Shown here: piece after piece, positions 7,658 to 8,177 of the stretch | Layout of the letters: every line of letters starts with the position of its first letter | How positions within the stretch are numbered: the stretch's first letter is position 1 | NCBI GenBank assembly: GCA_018434645.1 | Contig: JAHDOX010000040.1 | Location: 1 to 8,177 of the forward strand | Origin: Synergistales bacterium | GTDB lineage: Bacteria; Synergistota; Synergistia; Synergistales; Thermovirgaceae | Length of the DNA stretch: 8,177 bases | Direction of reading: 5' to 3' | The notes under the pieces: model-generated | Seen by the model: the letters and a program-made list of their open reading frames with translations, nothing else | Databases searched by the model: none | What the model was told of the DNA's origin: nothing | Made by a program: the position numbers and the translations under genes

Positions 7658-7811
7658 ACACTCGAACGCCAGTTCGTGTGTCATGTTTTCTTGGTTTTGA
7701 TTGGTTTTGATTTTTTCCTAAAAAGCACCTTACCGTCTCAAAACTTTCTTCATCGGTCCGCAGGCCGAATAATTCAAAATAACAACGTTACATTTATCCC
7801 TGCGGACCGAC
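7655..7811. repeat. Tandem repeat copy 2 (about 157 bp, two inverted repeats)
   Basis: Directly abuts copy 1, sharing GAC at the junction, with a period of 153-154 bases. The first inverted repeat (7655-7682) has perfect 11-base arms apart from a two-base bulge, with the same GCCA loop. The second (arms 7755-7764 and 7799-7808, loop 34) is perfect, GGTCCGCAGG against CCTGCGGACC. The G/T-rich tract spans 7686-7716. The 11-base motif CACCTTACCGT recurs a third time outside the repeat at 7834-7844, possibly a remnant of an older copy. Confidence 0.93.
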
Positions 7812-7824
7812 GACCCTCATTGAA

Positions 7825-7854
7825 ATTGTAATCCACCTTACCGTTTTCCGGAAA
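7825..7854 (-). promoter_or_regulatory. Possible promoter of the protease-dnaX-dnaE-mtrB-pyk run
   Basis: On the minus strand, TACAAT (7825-7830) matches the -10 consensus at five of six positions. TTTCCG (7849-7854), 18 bases upstream, matches the -35 at only three of six. Transcription from here would start near 7818 and put both repeat copies in a 5' leader of about 345 bases. The match is weak, and promoters inside the repeats cannot be excluded. Confidence 0.25.
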
Positions 7855-7883
7855 TTTCCAAAGCATCCGGGAGCAAACCCGGC

Positions 7884-8177
7884 CTACCTGGTTTGAAAGG
7901 AATTCCGCTCCTTCGAAAGCCTTTTTACAAGGCCCCTGGCAAGCCTGTCGAGTATTCCGGCCACGTACCGATAAGCCTCAAGGTCAAGCCCGTAAGGATC
8001 GGGGATATCTCCACACGAAGACTCTTCAGGAAAGACATAGTCTGTAAATCGGAAAATACTGGACGCTTTTTCGGGGAACAGGCATTTAAGCAAGTCGACA
8101 TGGTCTTTCGTCATCCCAAGTATGAGAAAGGTATCTGGTATAAACACATCCTCGACGCTCTTTGCCTTGTGCCTGGA
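7884..8177 (-). CDS. Low-molecular-weight protein phosphatase, C-terminal part (5' end off the window)
   Basis: Predicted cytoplasmic phosphatase of the low-molecular-weight protein tyrosine phosphatase fold, which also includes YwlE-type protein arginine phosphatases. The 97 residues present begin SRHKAKSVED, resembling the family segment after the first beta strand. LILGMTKDHVDLL follows, typical of the strand and helix before the acid loop, then the general-acid loop DIPDPYG with its catalytic Asp, and a final helix LEAYRYVAGILDRL. The single-aromatic DPYG loop is closer to YwlE-like members than to mammalian DPYYG enzymes, but the deciding P-loop (CxxxxxR) is beyond the right edge, so substrate cannot be assigned. 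The family is usually about 150 residues, so roughly 50 are missing. A GTG at 8147 is in frame but internal. It ends with TAG about 410 bases before the protease gene. Confidence 0.85.
   Translation of the reverse strand, partial: SRHKAKSVEDVFIPDTFLILGMTKDHVDLLKCLFPEKASSIFRFTDYVFPEESSCGDIPDPYGLDLEAYRYVAGILDRLARGLVKRLSKERNSFQTR

Larger units (their letters stand above)
7474..7883. other. Non-coding region with tandem structured repeats
   Basis: About 410 bases between the phosphatase stop and the protease start without a credible gene. From the phosphatase side it holds a small inverted repeat (CCGGG/CCCGG, 7865-7882) without a T-run, a weak minus-strand promoter match, two tandem copies of an element of about 154 bp, and a short untranslated stretch. 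Small plus-strand reading frames here are near-copies of each other because they lie in the repeats, and they have no ribosome binding sites, so they are not called. Confidence 0.8.

Noticed and set aside
7504..7811. CRISPR array
   Set aside because: Only two copies, of about 154 bp, directly abutting with no unique spacers.
7525..7831. Two short plus-strand open frames encoding near-identical peptides
   Set aside because: They lie on the tandem repeat and resemble each other only because the DNA is duplicated; neither has a ribosome binding site, and indels between copies are not multiples of three.
7865..7882. Terminator after the phosphatase gene
   Set aside because: The CCGGG/CCCGG stem is only 5 bp, and no T-run follows on the minus strand.

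Overview
This is a bacterial chromosomal window in which every credible gene is on the minus strand, so it reads from right to left. The gene order in the direction of transcription is: the end of a low-molecular-weight phosphatase gene, a non-coding stretch of about 410 bases holding a tandem repeat, an M48 metallopeptidase lipoprotein, dnaX, dnaE, mtrB (TRAP) and pyk, which runs off the left edge. The trp RNA-binding attenuation protein (TRAP) is known from Bacillus-type Firmicutes and scattered other lineages. Together with a lipoprotein M48 protease, and a dnaX that is not followed by recR, it suggests a Firmicutes- or Synergistota-like bacterium. That placement is inference; no rRNA or other decisive marker is present.

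Region by region: 7884-8177 is the C-terminal two thirds of a low-molecular-weight protein tyrosine/arginine phosphatase. 7474-7883 has no gene but holds two copies, about 97% identical, of a unit of about 154 bp. Each unit carries two inverted repeats and an A/C-rich (minus strand) tract. 6373-7473 is a secreted, lipid-anchored zinc protease. 4595-6346 (dnaX, clamp-loader tau subunit) and 1192-4602 (dnaE, replicative polymerase alpha subunit) overlap by a few bases. 885-1145 is an 86-residue TRAP whose RNA- and tryptophan-binding residues are conserved. 1-898 is the N-terminal 299 residues of pyruvate kinase, overlapping the end of mtrB by 14 bases.

The five genes from the protease to pyk are separated by 26 bases, an 8-base overlap, 46 bases and a 14-base overlap. 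This looks like one transcription unit with translational coupling at dnaX/dnaE and mtrB/pyk. Tau and alpha bind each other in the DNA polymerase III holoenzyme, so their coupling makes sense. TRAP (tryptophan-sensing RNA regulator) and pyruvate kinase (consumes phosphoenolpyruvate, also a precursor of aromatic amino acids) are unexpected partners. If the operon promoter lies upstream of the repeats, as one weak promoter match suggests, the repeats would form a structured 5' leader. That leader is the least explained part of the window.
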